Shown here in pieces: positions 12,596 to 25,893 of a DNA stretch of 64,000 bases; within the stretch, counting starts at the first letter, position 1; the number at the start of each line of letters is the position of its first letter. The DNA comes from Lactuca virosa (lineage: Eukaryota; Streptophyta; Magnoliopsida; Asterales; Asteraceae): assembly GCA_928212115.1 (NCBI GenBank), contig CAKMRJ010005523.1, positions 242,473,882 to 242,537,881 of the forward strand, in the 5' to 3' direction. The notes below the pieces were generated by a model. The model did no database searches, had not been told where the DNA came from, and saw only the letters and a program-made list of their open reading frames with translations. Both the position numbers and the translations under genes were made by a program.

Positions 12596-13702
12596 TTATT
12601 GCAATATGAAAATTCACAAAATCCAAATCAAGGCTTAGAACCCACAAAAAAACCCTGATCCTACACCATCATAAAGTTCACCGACCTAATTAACTAAAGA
12701 CTGAAAATTTAGAGAACATCAATGTGTGCTTTAACTCCAAGCATCCGTAGCACTAAGAGCACCCACAACGGTGCCTTATATTACTTTGCAAAAGCCACCT
12801 CGACAATGTTTGAAAGTCATGTTGGCTAAGTTGCTGCAACTACAGAAAGCCGAAAGCCTTGCAACCATAAATAAGTGGGGCCATTCTTTGCTTTATGAAT
12901 TATCATTTGCAATTTATATGTATTATGATATACAACACACACATATATATAATATATAGTAATTATAATATATTTCAGATATATTTTAAAATTGTAAATT
13001 AGTTGTTGATGTATTAAAGCATTTTCAATGGGAGTTTTTTTTATAACTTATTACTATGTATTTTTTTACTTGACCACTTATTACCATTGAAGTAGATTTT
13101 TTTTTACCATATATATTGAATGGTCAATTTACTTTCATAATTTGTACATTTAACCCTTTATATTTTAACCATTTTTCAATTTACATCTTTAATTATAATT
13201 TAGTTTTAAATATTTTTTTATCTTTTTACTAATTAATTATTCCTACTAACTGTTTAATACCATCTTATTTATAAATATAATTTTTATGACGATAAAACAA
13301 TATTTTCAATGTTTTTATTTTATTTTTGTAACTATAACATAATAATTTTTCGTATTTTACATACATAAATAAAGAACCGATATATTTGTATTTATATATT
13401 CATATTAAAATATTATTTGTGTTTAAAAATAGACTAATTAAATGAATAAGTTTTATAAAACATTTTAGAAAAATGATGGTGAATTAGTTAAAATTTATGA
13501 AAAACCTATATAAATAAGCTTAATAATCGGAGCATTCATTTATTTAGAGGTTAAAATTAAAAGAATAATGACATGTAGGTTGTTTTAAGTCATAATGTAA
13601 TAATCATTGGTTATGCTCTTCATGGAGTGGGTTCTGCTTTAAAAGAGAGTTGATATTGGATTGAAATTAGTGATAATTATAAAAGCTAATGCGGCACAAT
13701 TA

Positions 13703-14633
13703 GGGTGCGTTTGGTTGGCAGGAAAGGAATGGAATTCGAGGGAAAAGGATTCCAATTCCCTCGAATTCATGTGTTTGGTTGGACTTAGAGAAAGGAAAAT
13801 GATTCCTAAATGAAATAAACTTTCCACCATATGGAGGAAAGTGAATTCCTTCCAAAGTTGGATGGAAAACATTCCTTCTCATGAAGGAAAGTGGCAGATT
13901 ACAAAAATACCTCTTGTACTTATCAAAAAACCCACCACCACTACCACCACCACCACCACCACTATCACTGACTACCACCACCGCCACCACCACCACCACC
14001 ACCACCGCCACCACCACCACCACCGCCGCCGCCACCAGTCCACCGCCGCCATCACCAGTCCACCACCGCCGCCACCACCACCACCATCGCCACCGTTGCC
14101 GCCCCACCGACCACTGACCACCACCACTACCTTCGCTGCCGCCATAGCCACTACCACCGCCTCCGTTGCAACGACTCCCGCCACCACCACCGACCACCAC
14201 TACCACCGCCATGACCACCACCCACCACCACCACCACCGCCACCACCACCCACCATCACTGTCGCCATGACCACCACCCACCGCCTCCGTTGCAATGACC
14301 ACCCACCACCACCACTTCCGCTACTACAATCAATGCCACGACCACCATCGCCGCCACCATCACCGCCGAAATTTTACTGTTTTTATAATTTTATCTTTAC
14401 ATATAAGTTAGAAAACAATATAAAATTAAGAAAAACATGCAAAAAGGGTAATTATGTCATTTTACATGAATTCCAATTACATTTCGTGTGAACCAAACAA
14501 AATTTAGAATTAATTCTAATTCCATTTCCTGCCAACCAAACAGCATATGGAATTGGATTCAAATTCCTAACAGATTCTTTTTCCAATTCCAATTCAAATT
14601 CCTTCAGCAACATTCTGCGAACCAAACAACACC
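13703..14633. mobile_element. Tourist-like (PIF/Harbinger) MITE
   Basis: The left end gggtgcgtttggttggcagg is inverted at the right end as ctgcgaaccaaacaacacc. The element is flanked by a 3-bp TTA duplication (13700-13702 and 14634-14636). The family-typical gaattccaattcc stretches recur near both ends in opposite orientation. At 931 bp it is long for a MITE because of the ACC-rich tract inside it. No transposase is present. Confidence 0.75.
13928..14370. repeat. ACC/CCG trinucleotide-rich tract in the MITE
   Basis: About 440 bp of imperfect CCA, ACC and CCG triplets on the plus strand. It creates long open frames of His, Pro and Thr on one strand and Gly, Trp and Val on the other. They are products of base composition, not genes. 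Confidence 0.9.
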
Positions 14634-14636
14634 TTA

Positions 14637-15553
14637 GCAGAGATGGTCTGCTGTCAAGTCCTCAAATCATACCTAGAAAATAAAAAACAAAATCAAATTT
14701 ACCTAGGGAGAGCAAAATATTTTTCAAGAATAGCAAAATCAAATTTACAGAGGGAAAACCAGGAGATCGATATCAAACCATAATGAAATCATCGCCGGAA
14801 TCGACTTCATCGTGGTCTCTTTATTAACACCAGGTCTCTGCATCCGTTTTGGGAGATGGATATCGTTACGGGCAATAATCTCATGAACATCCCGTTAGAC
14901 TTTTAATGTTGACCCCCATTGTCGTCGTCTGACCTTCCATCACCACTCCCTTACCCCACTGTCGCAAACGACAGAGAAGAACAACGCAATCAGCCACCGC
15001 AAACCACCGCCATCAACACTGAACGAGATGATGGGGTATAGCGGTGGGATAGAATGACGGGTCAAGGGTTAAGAGGCCGTAGGTGGTGGCCAAGGCGGAG
15101 CTGCTGATTTGGTGGCGGTGGCGCCAGTAGGAAAGAGAGAACAGAGAGAATAGAAATGTCCCAAGAAATTAGAAAAAGTTAAGGTTAAGGGTATGGGGCT
15201 TTTAACTAAAATTAAACAAAAGATTAAAGAAATTTAAAAAGATATAAAAGTAATTTTAAAATAATCGGGCAAATATCTTCAATGTGAATGGAGACATGGA
15301 CGTTTGTTAAAAAGTCAACAAATGCTGTGTCATAAATATTTGGGAGTGTCCTACTCCGAAAGGGTCAATCTGAAGGAAAGGCTGATAATGGATAGAGTTA
15401 TGTGTCGAAATTTTTAGCATTGACTTGACGAATTATGCAATTAATATTCATACATTTTCATTTCATCACATATCAAATGTTTTCTAAGCAAACCAAATCT
15501 AAAGGAGGTTTAATATTGTGAATGTCTCTATAAAGCCATCATTAGCTACTAAA
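14637..15553. other. Upstream region of the receptor-like protein gene
   Basis: No coding sequence recognised. It presumably includes the RLP promoter, but I see no TATA box I would defend. Confidence 0.45.
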
Positions 15554-18500
15554 ATGGAATGTTGGGCCTGTAGTAAGCGTAAATCATTGCTATATTGGTT
15601 GTTGATGTCGACTATGATACATATTCTTATGGCTGGGCTAACAGAAAGTGATTGTATAGAAGAGGAGAGAAAAGCACTACTCGAAATCAAAGCTTCCCAT
15701 ATGAAGTCATATGATTCCGAAATTGACCATTTTCTCCCTACTTGGGTTGATTATGACAGTAGTACCCCTGGGGATACGGGCTGCAACTGTTGTGATTGGG
15801 AGAGAGTCAACTGCAACACAACCACCGGACATGTCACAGATCTTTCTTTGTACAATTTGAGAGGGGTGGAGGCTGAGAGCAAGTTTTGGCCATTGAATGT
15901 TTCCTTGTTTCTTCATTTTAAGGAGTTGAGAAGTCTCAATTTGTCATATGATTATCTTGATCATAAAGCGATTATGAAGACAGGTAATTCATGAACACAA
16001 CATCCAACTAATTTATGCACTCATAGACGCTTCTTAGGTAACTAAATTAGTAATTGTATAGTATTTTTCTATATATAAAAGGCCAAACACAAGATTTTAT
16101 GTGTACTTCAGATCTTGCAATTCATGCTACAACTTTTTAGTATTTACCAATGTTGCTCCAAAAGTTGCCCTTTCTATATCACAAGATCACTAAGATGTTT
16201 TCTCTTTTTCAGGGCTTGAAAGGTTGTCGAGCTTGAACAAGTTGGAGATACTAGACCTCAGTTTCAATACTGATATTGATAACGACATCCTTCCATCATT
16301 GAGAAAATTCACTTCACTCAAAGTATTGGATCTTAGTTACACTGGATTGAATGGGAACTTCCCTATCAGTGGCATGTTTTCGTCTTTTCATGTCTTCTTT
16401 TAAGTTATCATGCATACATGCACAAATGTATGTTTTAAAGATACTTACACCCACTTCAATTTTCAAATGATTTGCAGAATTTGCTGCTTTAGAGAACTTG
16501 GAGATGTTGGATCTAAGCTACTGTGGCTTCAATGGTATCTTTGAGATTCAAGGTAATCATTATCATCATAAATCTATCATGCCAATATACTCACCTAAAT
16601 GGAATTCATACACAAATCCCTCTTTTGCAAGTTGCAACATTATATAACCATGTATAGCAGATTGACTCTTTCATGTGTTGAAATTTAAAGTATTCTGGTA
16701 GAGATAGTACTACTACAATATCCTACAATCAAGTCACTCGGTTAGATATAACAACGATTCTTTTAGGGGAAGGATAACAGTACTAAAAAAATGGATATAA
16801 ATGTATATACTTGTATATCTCCTAAACAGCTTTGTCGTTGTATCAAACTATAGCTTATAAATTCGATTGCTTCAATTCCTTAATGTAGGTTCTGAGAGGG
16901 TTTCCATATTCAGGAAGTTGAAAACTTTAAATCTTGGGTCCAACAAGTTCAATGAAAGCATTGTAACATTTTTAAATACCCTTTCATCGATTACAAGCTT
17001 GGATATTAGCAACAATCCAATGTCAGGACCATTTCCTGCTCAAGGTACATGCTACCAATATAGGTTATTTATTACCTAACATTTGCATTTATACTTTTGT
17101 ATATAGTCCCTTCTAAAGTTGTAAGAGCAACATTTTGAAACCATATGAATTTAATCGATATCACACTCTAAATAAGGCTAACTAGTTATAATGATGTACA
17201 AAGAATAATGAACATATAATTCTCCAAACTATCTTTCAAAATATACATTTGCATGATATACGTTTTTCTTTTCGTATGACAGAATTATCACATCTGAAAA
17301 ACCTGGAGGAGCTGAATTTAAGGTATACCGGACTTGATGGCACACCCAATTTCCAAGGTAAATGAATAACTAGCTTCTGTTATCCCTGGTAACTTGTGAA
17401 TAGTTCAAAAAATAAAGTCGTTGAACGCCAATGGATCATAATTCTTCCATAATTACAAACTTTACAAGACGATGAATCGATGATATCTCTAAGAATTATC
17501 TTTTTTTTTCTACAGATTGTAATTATTCTAGCCATGGTAACTTGTCACTAATGAATTGTGAAAAAATAAAGAAACAATATTCCCAACATCAATGTTTCTT
17601 GTATCATTTGAGGATTAAGAAACATATGGTTTTCATGAACTTACAACACAAAACTCACTACACAAAACCTACTCTACTCTCAGAACACTTCACTCAACCC
17701 TAATCTACAACGATATATATGAACAATGAAGAACATTGTAAAACCTTAATCTAGAGAGGGAGAGAATGAGAGAACAACTCGTAGAAGTGTAAGAGGGTGT
17801 TTGGGATTGCTTTTTAAGCTCAAAAGAACTTTTTGACTTAAGCTTTTGAGGGGGCAAAAGTCAAAAGTCAGTTTTAAAAAGTGTTTGCTTAATATTTATT
17901 GACTTTTGAAGGTAATTTACCTTTTAAGAAGGCAAAAATCACAAAAGTCACGATTTCTTGTCTTTTGAAAAACCATTCATTCCTGATTGCCAAAAAATTA
18001 ATTTTAAAAGGCCTTTTGTAAATGTCAAACATTTTTTTAGAACTTTTTGACTTTTTGGAAAAACCAAAAGTCAAAAAGTCACTTAAAAGCAATCCTAAAC
18101 GCCATCTAAGATGAAAAATGACTCGAATGAATAATCCATCACAGCTGCAAAGTTTAAGTACACCGGGTCAACAACCCGACCCAAATAGAAAAGATCCACG
18201 TGTTCTACAGCTCAACTTTGTATTTAGTGCTCCGCAGTCCACAAGTTTCTCCATATTACAATATTCAACCTTCAAGACAAATACTTAACAAAGCAAGTAC
18301 AAAATACATTTACCATTCTAACCCTGCAAAATAAATAAATAAATGCAACAACCAAAACATATAACGTTTTAAGTTTGAATCAATTTGAACAAGGATATTT
18401 TCAACATGAATGCTAATGAATCCTAAATTCTTCTTTAATTAGAAACTTTACAAGACCATACATGGTTTCTGTATGAATTGCCTTCCTTTTTTACAGGTTG

Positions 18501-21099
18501 TAAGAGCTTATCAAGATTGAAATGGCTGGAGAGTATAAATCTTTCAGAAAACAATTTCAACAAGAGCATCATATCATGCCTAAGTGTCCTCCCATCCCTC
18601 AAGATTCTTGATCTTGCATCTTCTAAGTCATTGGGAGGTTCCTTTCCCATCCAAGGCATGTTTAATTATCTTAAAAGAGTCATCAATAAAGATATCAAAT
18701 ACAAATATGTTTTTTGTTAATTTCCATTTTGCTAATCGTTTTATTAAACTGATTAGTATGCCTCTCTATCTAATTCAGAATTCCTTCATTTGTCTGATTT
18801 GGAAGTCCTCATCTTGAGAGGTAACAATTTCAATGGAACGATACCAATCGAAGGTAACGTTATTTCATAGTTACTTAATTAGCAACATTATTATTGGTTT
18901 AAGAATTCAGGATTTTTGTTTAGTAACCAACATATGTAACCCCTCTCTTGTTGCATCCAGCTTTTGCATCTTTCCACCATCTGGATGTCTTAGATTTGAG
19001 TCACAACAGTTTTATTGGAAGCATCCCATCAACAATACAAACATTAGCTTCCCTAAGAGCTGTCTCATTCAGTTACAATAATCTTAATGGCTCATTACCT
19101 TATCATGGTAAGTTATCTTAAGCATGCACTTTTGAATGTTGTGATTATTTTGTAAAACTATCTTTCCTCAATATTAAATCTTTTTTGAAGCCGTATGACC
19201 ATGCAAATGCAAGTCATATGTTTTTTGAAGGTTAATCTTTTGTAACTTACCTTTTGAATTTCATGGCTTACGCATAATAACTTTTTTTTCTCCTTTGACA
19301 GGGTTTTGTGAGTTGAAGAACCTCCGTGAGTTGGATCTTAGTAACAACATGCTCCATGGAACTCTGCCTCAGTGTTTGAAAAATCTAACATCTCTTAACT
19401 TGTTGGATATTTCTTCAAATCGATTCACTGGAAAAATTGTGCCATCACTCATTGCTAATCTTACATCGCTTGAATACATTGATTTTAGTCATAACATATT
19501 TGAAGGTTCATTCTCCTTCAGCTCGTTCTCCAATCATTCAAAGCTTGAGGTAATTCGATTTTCAAGCGACAATGACAGATTTGAGGTGGAAACGGAAGAG
19601 CCTATAGGTTGGATTCCAACGTTCCAGTTGGAAATTATTAAGCTATCTAATTGTAATATGAAAATACGTAAAGGACGTGCTATCCCTGGGTTTCTAATTC
19701 ACCAACACAAATTACACACAGTAGACTTGTCTCACAACTCCTTGGAGGGACACATCCCAAATTGGTTGATCAAAAATAATATGAATCTAGAAGTTCTTAA
19801 GCTAAGGAACAACTTGTTTGAGGGTATATCGCTGTATAGGAATGCTAAGATGAATTGGTTGGATATATCTGGAAATCGCATGATAGGTACTATTCTCGAC
19901 AATATACAAAAGTTCTTTCCCAACATTAAGTATTTGAATTTGTCCATGAATGCTTTAAGTGGTGTTATCCCATCCTCAATTGGCGAATCGAGTGAATTAG
20001 AGATGCTGGATTTATCTGGTAATGGGTTATCAGGAGAAGTACCAAAGGGATTGTTTACAGGTACTATGGATACATTAATACTATCAAAGAACAAATTGCA
20101 TGGCCAGATACTCTCAGGAAACTTAAGCTGGGGTTACCTCCAATGGGTTTACTTAGACAACAATCATTTCACAGGGAAAATTGGAAATTACAACAAAGAA
20201 AGACCTGTATATCTGATTGTTCTGGATATTAGCAATAACTTTTTTACAGGTGTCATCCTTGAATGGATAAGCAACATGGATGAGTTGTCTGAACTTGTGG
20301 TGAGAAATAATAATCTGGAAGACAGGTCTTGTTTAAAAATATGGTATCAGGGACTATCATTGATTCCTCTTCCCGTTATGGGAGTATTCTACAGGGTTCA
20401 GATTCTCTGACCCCCGACAGTGAAGTATTGGAACCACAAAACGAAGTTCAGTATACAACAAAAATGCTCTTTCTTAGCTACAAGGGTGGGATCCTTGATT
20501 ACATGGCGGGATTTGATTTTTCATGTAACAAATTAACAGGTGAAATTCCAGAAGAACTGGGGTTGTTAACCCAACTTCGTGCTTTAAACCTGTCTCACAA
20601 TCACCTCACTGGACCCATTCCAGTGAACTTATCAAATCTTGCAAAGATAGAGAGCTTGGACCTTTCTTCAAATGGTTTGACCGGAGAAGTTCCATCAGAA
20701 CTTATTAAGCTGACTTCTCTATCTATTTTCAATGTTTCTCACAACAATCTCTCAGGTAGACTCCCAGAAATGAAAGCACAGTTTGGCACCTTTACCGAGG
20801 CAAGCTATGATGGGAATTCACTTCTTTGTGGGCTGCCATTGGAGAAGAAATGTACGACTGATTCACAGGTGGTGACTAATCCATCGGATGAAGAAGACAA
20901 TGAGAAATGGTATGGTATCGATATGACATGCTTTTATGCAAGTTCTTGTTCCACATGTTTCGTGTTATTATTGGGATTTGTTGCAATTCTTTACAACAAT
21001 CCTGAGTGGCGTAGAAGGTGGCTAGACTGGGTTGAAGATTGTATGTTTATATGTTCTTCCTGTGAAAAGTTGCCTCCAAAATTAGCAAGTGACAAATAG
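15554..21099 (+). pseudogene. LRR receptor-like protein (RLP), frame-broken, tail replaced by LTR
   Basis: Nine exons can be traced: 15554-15983, 16213-16368, 16478-16552, 16889-17044, 17283-17357, 18497-18655, 18779-18853, 18961-19107 and 19302-21099. All introns are phase 1. The product has a signal peptide (LLYWLLMSTMIHILMAG), a cysteine-rich LRR cap (CIEEERKALLEIK, CNCCDWERVNC), many extracellular LRRs and an island region. Terminal LRRs, a cysteine cap, a membrane span (CFVLLLGFVAIL) and a short tail follow. There is no kinase, so it is a receptor-like protein of the multi-exon RLP1/RLP15 type. Such proteins sit in the plasma membrane and often sense microbes through SOBIR1/BAK1 partners. 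The reading frame shifts between about 20290 and 20345, where most of one LRR also seems missing. The last 12 codons come from a copia LTR. Intron 6 begins GC, not GT. Confidence 0.8.
17793..18106. mobile_element. Tourist-like MITE in RLP intron 5
   Basis: The left end gagggtgtttgggattgctt is inverted at the right end (agcaatcctaaacgccatc). The flanks are a 3-bp TAA duplication (17790-17792 and 18107-18109). Its interior is rich in cttttgactttt and its complement. At 314 bp without coding capacity it fits a PIF/Harbinger-derived MITE. Confidence 0.7.
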
Positions 21100-21651
21100 T
21101 TCAGGGGTTATTTCAGTAACTTATCATTTACTATTCATTGTTTGACTATGAATAGTAATATATATGTGAATTGAATGAAGAATTGGACGGTGTATATATG
21201 TGGTCAAAGTAAGGCGCCTAAAAACAATTTTCCGCCTATAATTTGGACGGCTTTTCTTCTTTCCTTTCATATGATATTGCTTTTGGCTATAAATAGCCTA
21301 AGCCATGAACCAGAGGAAAGAACACAACCAAAAAAAAAAAAATCATCCAAGTATATATAAAAAAGTATTACATATATATACTGATACACCACCGTGTATT
21401 TTAGCTCTCCCACTCTATTTGTAATCTCTTTCATAATCCCTGTAAACACTTCAAATTATAGTGAATTGTTTCTCGGCTTCCTCCGCCCGTGGTTTTTTCC
21501 CGATTTGGGTTTCCACGTAAATTCCTGTGTCTCTATTCTATTTATTTTATTCGTATTACGTTGTGATTATTACGCTTTCATAATTTTTGATCCCATTCCG
21601 CATTGAGCTAATATTATTTAAGTCAATTTGGATCCGTCGTATTTTACAACA
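21061..21651 (+). repeat. 5' LTR of the Tork-like copia
   Basis: 591 bp, begins TGTG and ends ACAACA. A TATA box, ctataaatagcc, lies at 21288-21299. Its first 39 bases are read as the 3' end of the RLP coding sequence. Confidence 0.93.
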
Positions 21652-21653
21652 AT

Positions 21654-21665
21654 TGGTATCAGAGC
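21654..21665 (+). promoter_or_regulatory. Primer-binding site (tRNA-iMet)
   Basis: tggtatcagagc, two bases after the LTR, is the standard complement of the initiator methionine tRNA 3' end used by many plant copia elements. Confidence 0.85.
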
Positions 21666-21716
21666 ATCCAGGTTGTGATATTAGCTCGTTGGGATCATTT
21701 TATCAAGTAATTAATC

Positions 21717-24700
21717 ATGTCTTCGGTAAAATACGATATTCCACTACTGGATCGTAACACCCGATTTCCGTTGTGGCAAGTAAAGATGAGAGACATTCTC
21801 ATTCAGATGGATTTACACAAGGCGCTCTTGGGTTTCAATAAGATGCCCGATACATGGACCGAAGAAGAAAAGGAGATGAAAGATCTGAAGGCTTTATCCC
21901 AGATTCGTTTGCACTTGTCAAACGATGTTTTGCAAGATGTTCTAAAAGAAACGTCAGCGGCTTCTTTATGGCTAAAGTTGGAACAACTGTTGATGACCAA
22001 GAGCTTACCAAACAAGTTGCATTTGAAGCAACGGTTGTTCAATCTCAAGATGATTGAAGTAGGCTCTTTAGCTGAACATATATCCACATTTAAAGAGTTA
22101 GTAAATAATTTAGAGAATATGGATGTTCAGTATGAAGATGAAGACTTGGCTCTATTCTTACTATCGTCGTTGCCAGAATCCTATAGCCATTTTCGTGGTA
22201 CTATTATCTATAGCCGTGACACTCTAGTTTTAGATGAAGTCTATACAGCTTTGGATTCAAAAGAGAAGATGAAGCATATTACTGGTGGTGGTTAAAGTGA
22301 TGCTAAAGCCGAAGGTTTGAATGCCAGAGGAAGAACAACAGAGAGAAGTAGAACTTCTCAATCTTCCAACAGAACCAGATCCAAGTCAAAAGGCAAACGA
22401 AAGTTTTGCAACTATTGTCACAAGAAGGGACATGTGCTTGAAGAATGCTTCAAGTTGAAGAACAAAGAAAAAGAGAAGACGGCAGCAAATGGTAAACAAG
22501 CTAGCACTTCGGGTGAAGTCGATCTAGCTGAGGTCGAAGGTATTGGAGAACTTTTGACAGTTTATTCAGATAAACTGGATTCCACTGGTGATTGGATACT
22601 CGACTCTGGTTGTACTTTTCATATGTGTCACAACAAAAGTTGGTTTTACACATTTGAAAAGGTTAACCAGGGCTATGTGTTGATGGGTAACAATACTACA
22701 TGTCCAGTTCTTGGACATGGTTCAGTCAGGATCCGTATGTTTGACGGAGTTATTCGAACCATGGGGGATGTTAGATATGTTCCTGACCTTAGAAGAAACT
22801 TGTTATCTCTCAGTTCCTTTGACAAAAAGGGATACGAGTTTGCTGGTAAAGGTGGAGTTCTCAGGGTATTCAAAGACGGTTCCGACAAACTGAGAGCCGA
22901 ACGAAAAACCTCAGATCTTTACTTTCTTGACGGGCAAACAATTTTGAGTGATGCTGCTGTTGTGTCAAAGTCTTTTTCTGATCCAGATTAGTCCCGTCTT
23001 TGGCACCTTCGACTCGGCCATATGAGTTTTCAAGGCATGTCAGAATTGAGTCGAAGAGGTTTACTTGGTCAACAAAAGATTGTTGATTTGGATTTCTGTG
23101 AAGACTGTGTATATGGCAAGGCAAAACGAGTGAGGTTTGCAAGTGGTATCCATACAACGAAAGGACCACTTGATTATGTTCACTCGGATTTGTGGGGACC
23201 GGCTCGAGTTGCTTCAAAAGGTGGAGCTATTTATATGCTCATTATTATTGATGATTTCTCCAGGAAGGTGTGGTCTTTCTTCTTAAAAAATAAAGGAGAC
23301 GTTTTCTCTACCTTCAGAAATTGGAAAGTTCAGGTTGAAAAGCAATCAGGTCTGGTGGTAAAGTATCTTCGTACGGATAATGGACTTGAGTTTTGCTCAG
23401 AAGAGTTTAATGTCTATTGTCAAAAGGAAGGCATTACTCGACATCGCACAGTAGTCCATTCACCTCAACAAAATGGTGTAGCTGAAAGGATGAATCGCAC
23501 CATTATGGAGAAGGTCCGGTGTATGCTTTCTAATTCCAAATTGCCAAAGTCTTTTTGGGCGGAGGCTGCTTCGACTGCTTGCTATGTTATCAACCGATCA
23601 CCATCACGAGCAATCGAGAAGAAAACTCCGTTTGAATTATGGTCCGGTAAACCTGCAAATTATTCAGATTTAAAACCATTCGGATGTCCAGCGTATGCAC
23701 GAGTTGACAATGGGAAGCTAGAACCAAGAGCAATCAAATGCGTTTTTCTTGGGTACAATCAAGGTGTAAAGGGTTACAAGTTATGGAGCTTTGATTTGAA
23801 GAAAATTATCATCTCAAGAGATGTTACTATTGATGAGTCTGCTATAATTCAACCAGTTGCTGACTCTTCTAAAAGAACAGATGCATCAGATGTATCATCC
23901 GAAGTAAATAAAGAGAATGCTCAAATGGAGGTGGAGCTTCCTACTTCACCTACCACTAATCAGAGTACAAATCAGCATCAAGATTCTTCTTCGTCGGATG
24001 AGCATGTTGTTGGTGAAGATTCAACACCTTCACAACCACAAGCTACTACTCCAAGCATTGCAAGAGATAGACCGAGAAGACAGATTATTCCTCCGAAGAG
24101 GTATGCTGAATCTGATTTGGTTGCCTATGCTTTTATTGTTGCTGATAATATTGAGTCTGCAACGGAGCCTGCAAATTATGACGAGGCTATCAAATCTGAA
24201 GACTCAAATGATTGGATGTTCGCTATGCAAAATGAGATGGAATCTTTGCAGCGAAACAGTACTTGGAATTTAGTTCCTATTCCGAAAGGGAAGAGACCAA
24301 TTAAATGCAAGTGGGTCTACAAGCTCAAGGAACCTGTCAACCCAAATGATAAACCAAGATACAAAGCTCGGTTAGTAGCTAAAGGCTACAGTCAGATTCC
24401 TGGTATTGATTACACTGACATTTATTCCCCAGTTGTCAAACATACTTCCATTCGTGTATTGTTGGGGTTGGTTGCTTCTAATGATTTTGAGTTAGAACAA
24501 CTTGATGTCACTACAGCTTTCCTAAATGGTGAGCTTGAGGAAGAGATTTTTATGCAACAACCTGAAGGTTTTGCAGTTCCTGGAAAGGAGAACTACGTAT
24601 GCAAATTGAACAAAACTCTTTATGGCCTCAAGCAGTCTCCTAGACAATGGTACAAGAGGTTCGATTCTTTCATGACCAGTCACAAATTCAGCAGGTGCAC

Positions 24701-25730
24701 CTATGATAGCTGCGTTTATTTCAAGAAAGGTGACAATGGTTCAAAGATCTACTTACTCTTGTACGTGGATGACATGTTGATTGCAGCAAAAGATATGAAG
24801 GAGATCCAGAAGTTAAAAGACCAGTTGAAAGCTGAATTTGAAATGAAGGACTTAGGAGCTGCCAAAAAGATTTTAGGTATGGAAATTATTCGTGACAGGA
24901 AGTCTAGGATCTTGCATCTTTCTCAGAAAAGTTATATTGAGAAAGTCCTAAGACGCTTCAGTATGCACGAAGCAAAGTCTGTCAACACACCTTTTGCAGC
25001 TCATTTCAAGCTATCATCCGCTTTGAGTCCTACTAATGAGACTGATATGGCTTACATGGCACGTGTTCCATACTTTAGTGCTGTTGGATCTTTGATGTAT
25101 GCTATGATCTGCACGCGCCCTGATTTGGCTTATGCTGTTAGCATGGTTAGTAGATACATGGCGAACCCGGGGAAAGAACACTGGAAAGCAGTACAGTGGA
25201 TTTTTCGTTATTTACGCGGTACGTCTTCTATGTGTTTACGTTTTGGTAAATCTAACACTGGGGTGTTCGGATATGTTGATTCAGATTATGGCAAAGATTT
25301 GGATAAACGAAGATCAATTACAGGGTATGTGTTTACTCTAAATGGTTGTGCTGTTAGTTGGAAAGCCCAGTTACAGTCTACAGTTGCCCTGTCTTCTACT
25401 GAGGCAGAGTACATGGCGATTACAGAAGCAGTTAAGGAAGATATCTGGTTGAAGGGGTTATTTGGAGAACTCAATGATAGAATAAAGGCGACCACAGTTT
25501 TCTGTGACAACCAGAGTGCTATCTTCTTGAGTAAAGATCAAATGTTTCATGACCGAACAAAGCATATTGATATTCGTTATCATTTTGTGCGGGATATCAT
25601 TGAAAAAGGTGATTGTGTTGTGGACAAGATTCATACAGATTATAATCCCGCTAATATGTTCACCAAAAGTCTTCCTATAGCCAAGTTCAAATTATGTTTG
25701 GACATGGTGGGTGTTTCTGATCGCAGTTGA
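21717..25730 (+). pseudogene. Copia gag-pol polyprotein with two in-frame stops
   Basis: A single frame of 1,337 codons runs from the ATG at 21717 to the TGA at 25728. It is interrupted by TAA at 22293-22295 and TAG at 22989-22991, with no frameshift. Domains in order are a gag region (residues about 1-220) and a zinc knuckle CNYCHKKGHVLEEC at about 231-244. The aspartic protease has DSG at 296. A GAG-pre-integrase stretch with HLRLGHMS and an integrase core with its HSDLWGP start follow. Reverse transcriptase has YVDDML at about 1016. RNase H carries the STEAEYMA motif near the end. The first stop separates most of gag from the zinc knuckle; the second lies just before the pre-integrase region. 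The protein would drive reverse transcription and integration, but this copy cannot make it in one piece. Confidence 0.92.
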
Positions 25731-25880
25731 GCCTGAAGGCTCGTGGTGGAGGAAATATTATTTATTTTTCAGAAACAATTTTTTCTCTATATAAAATTTG
25801 CAGGTTCTTATGGAAGTTTTAGAGTTTGATGAGCTATATGTTTTGACTAATCGTAAAGCATGACTTGCTTAATTTTGACG

Positions 25881-25893
25881 TCAAGGTGGAGAT
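25881..25893 (+). promoter_or_regulatory. Polypurine tract
   Basis: aaggtggagat directly before the 3' LTR matches the usual second-strand priming site of Tnt1-like elements. Confidence 0.7.

Larger units (their letters stand above)
10826..13702. other. Gene-free AT-rich stretch
   Basis: No coding sequence I can support. It contains two microsatellites and a repeat based on ggttgggttg, listed separately. A possible diverged MITE starts near 12757 (agagcacccacaacgg), but I could not pair its ends. Confidence 0.55.

Noticed and set aside
13700..14491. Long frames of His/Pro/Thr on the plus strand and Gly/Trp/Val on the minus strand
   Set aside because: They follow entirely from the ACC/CCG triplet tract inside a MITE; no domain, intron signal or start context supports them.
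20325..20356. A tiny intron (about 25 bases) restoring the RLP frame
   Set aside because: It is far below the minimum plant intron length; a deletion with frameshift explains the missing LRR as well.
15554..21099. Receptor-like kinase
   Set aside because: The protein ends shortly after the membrane span and no kinase domain lies downstream before the F-box genes.
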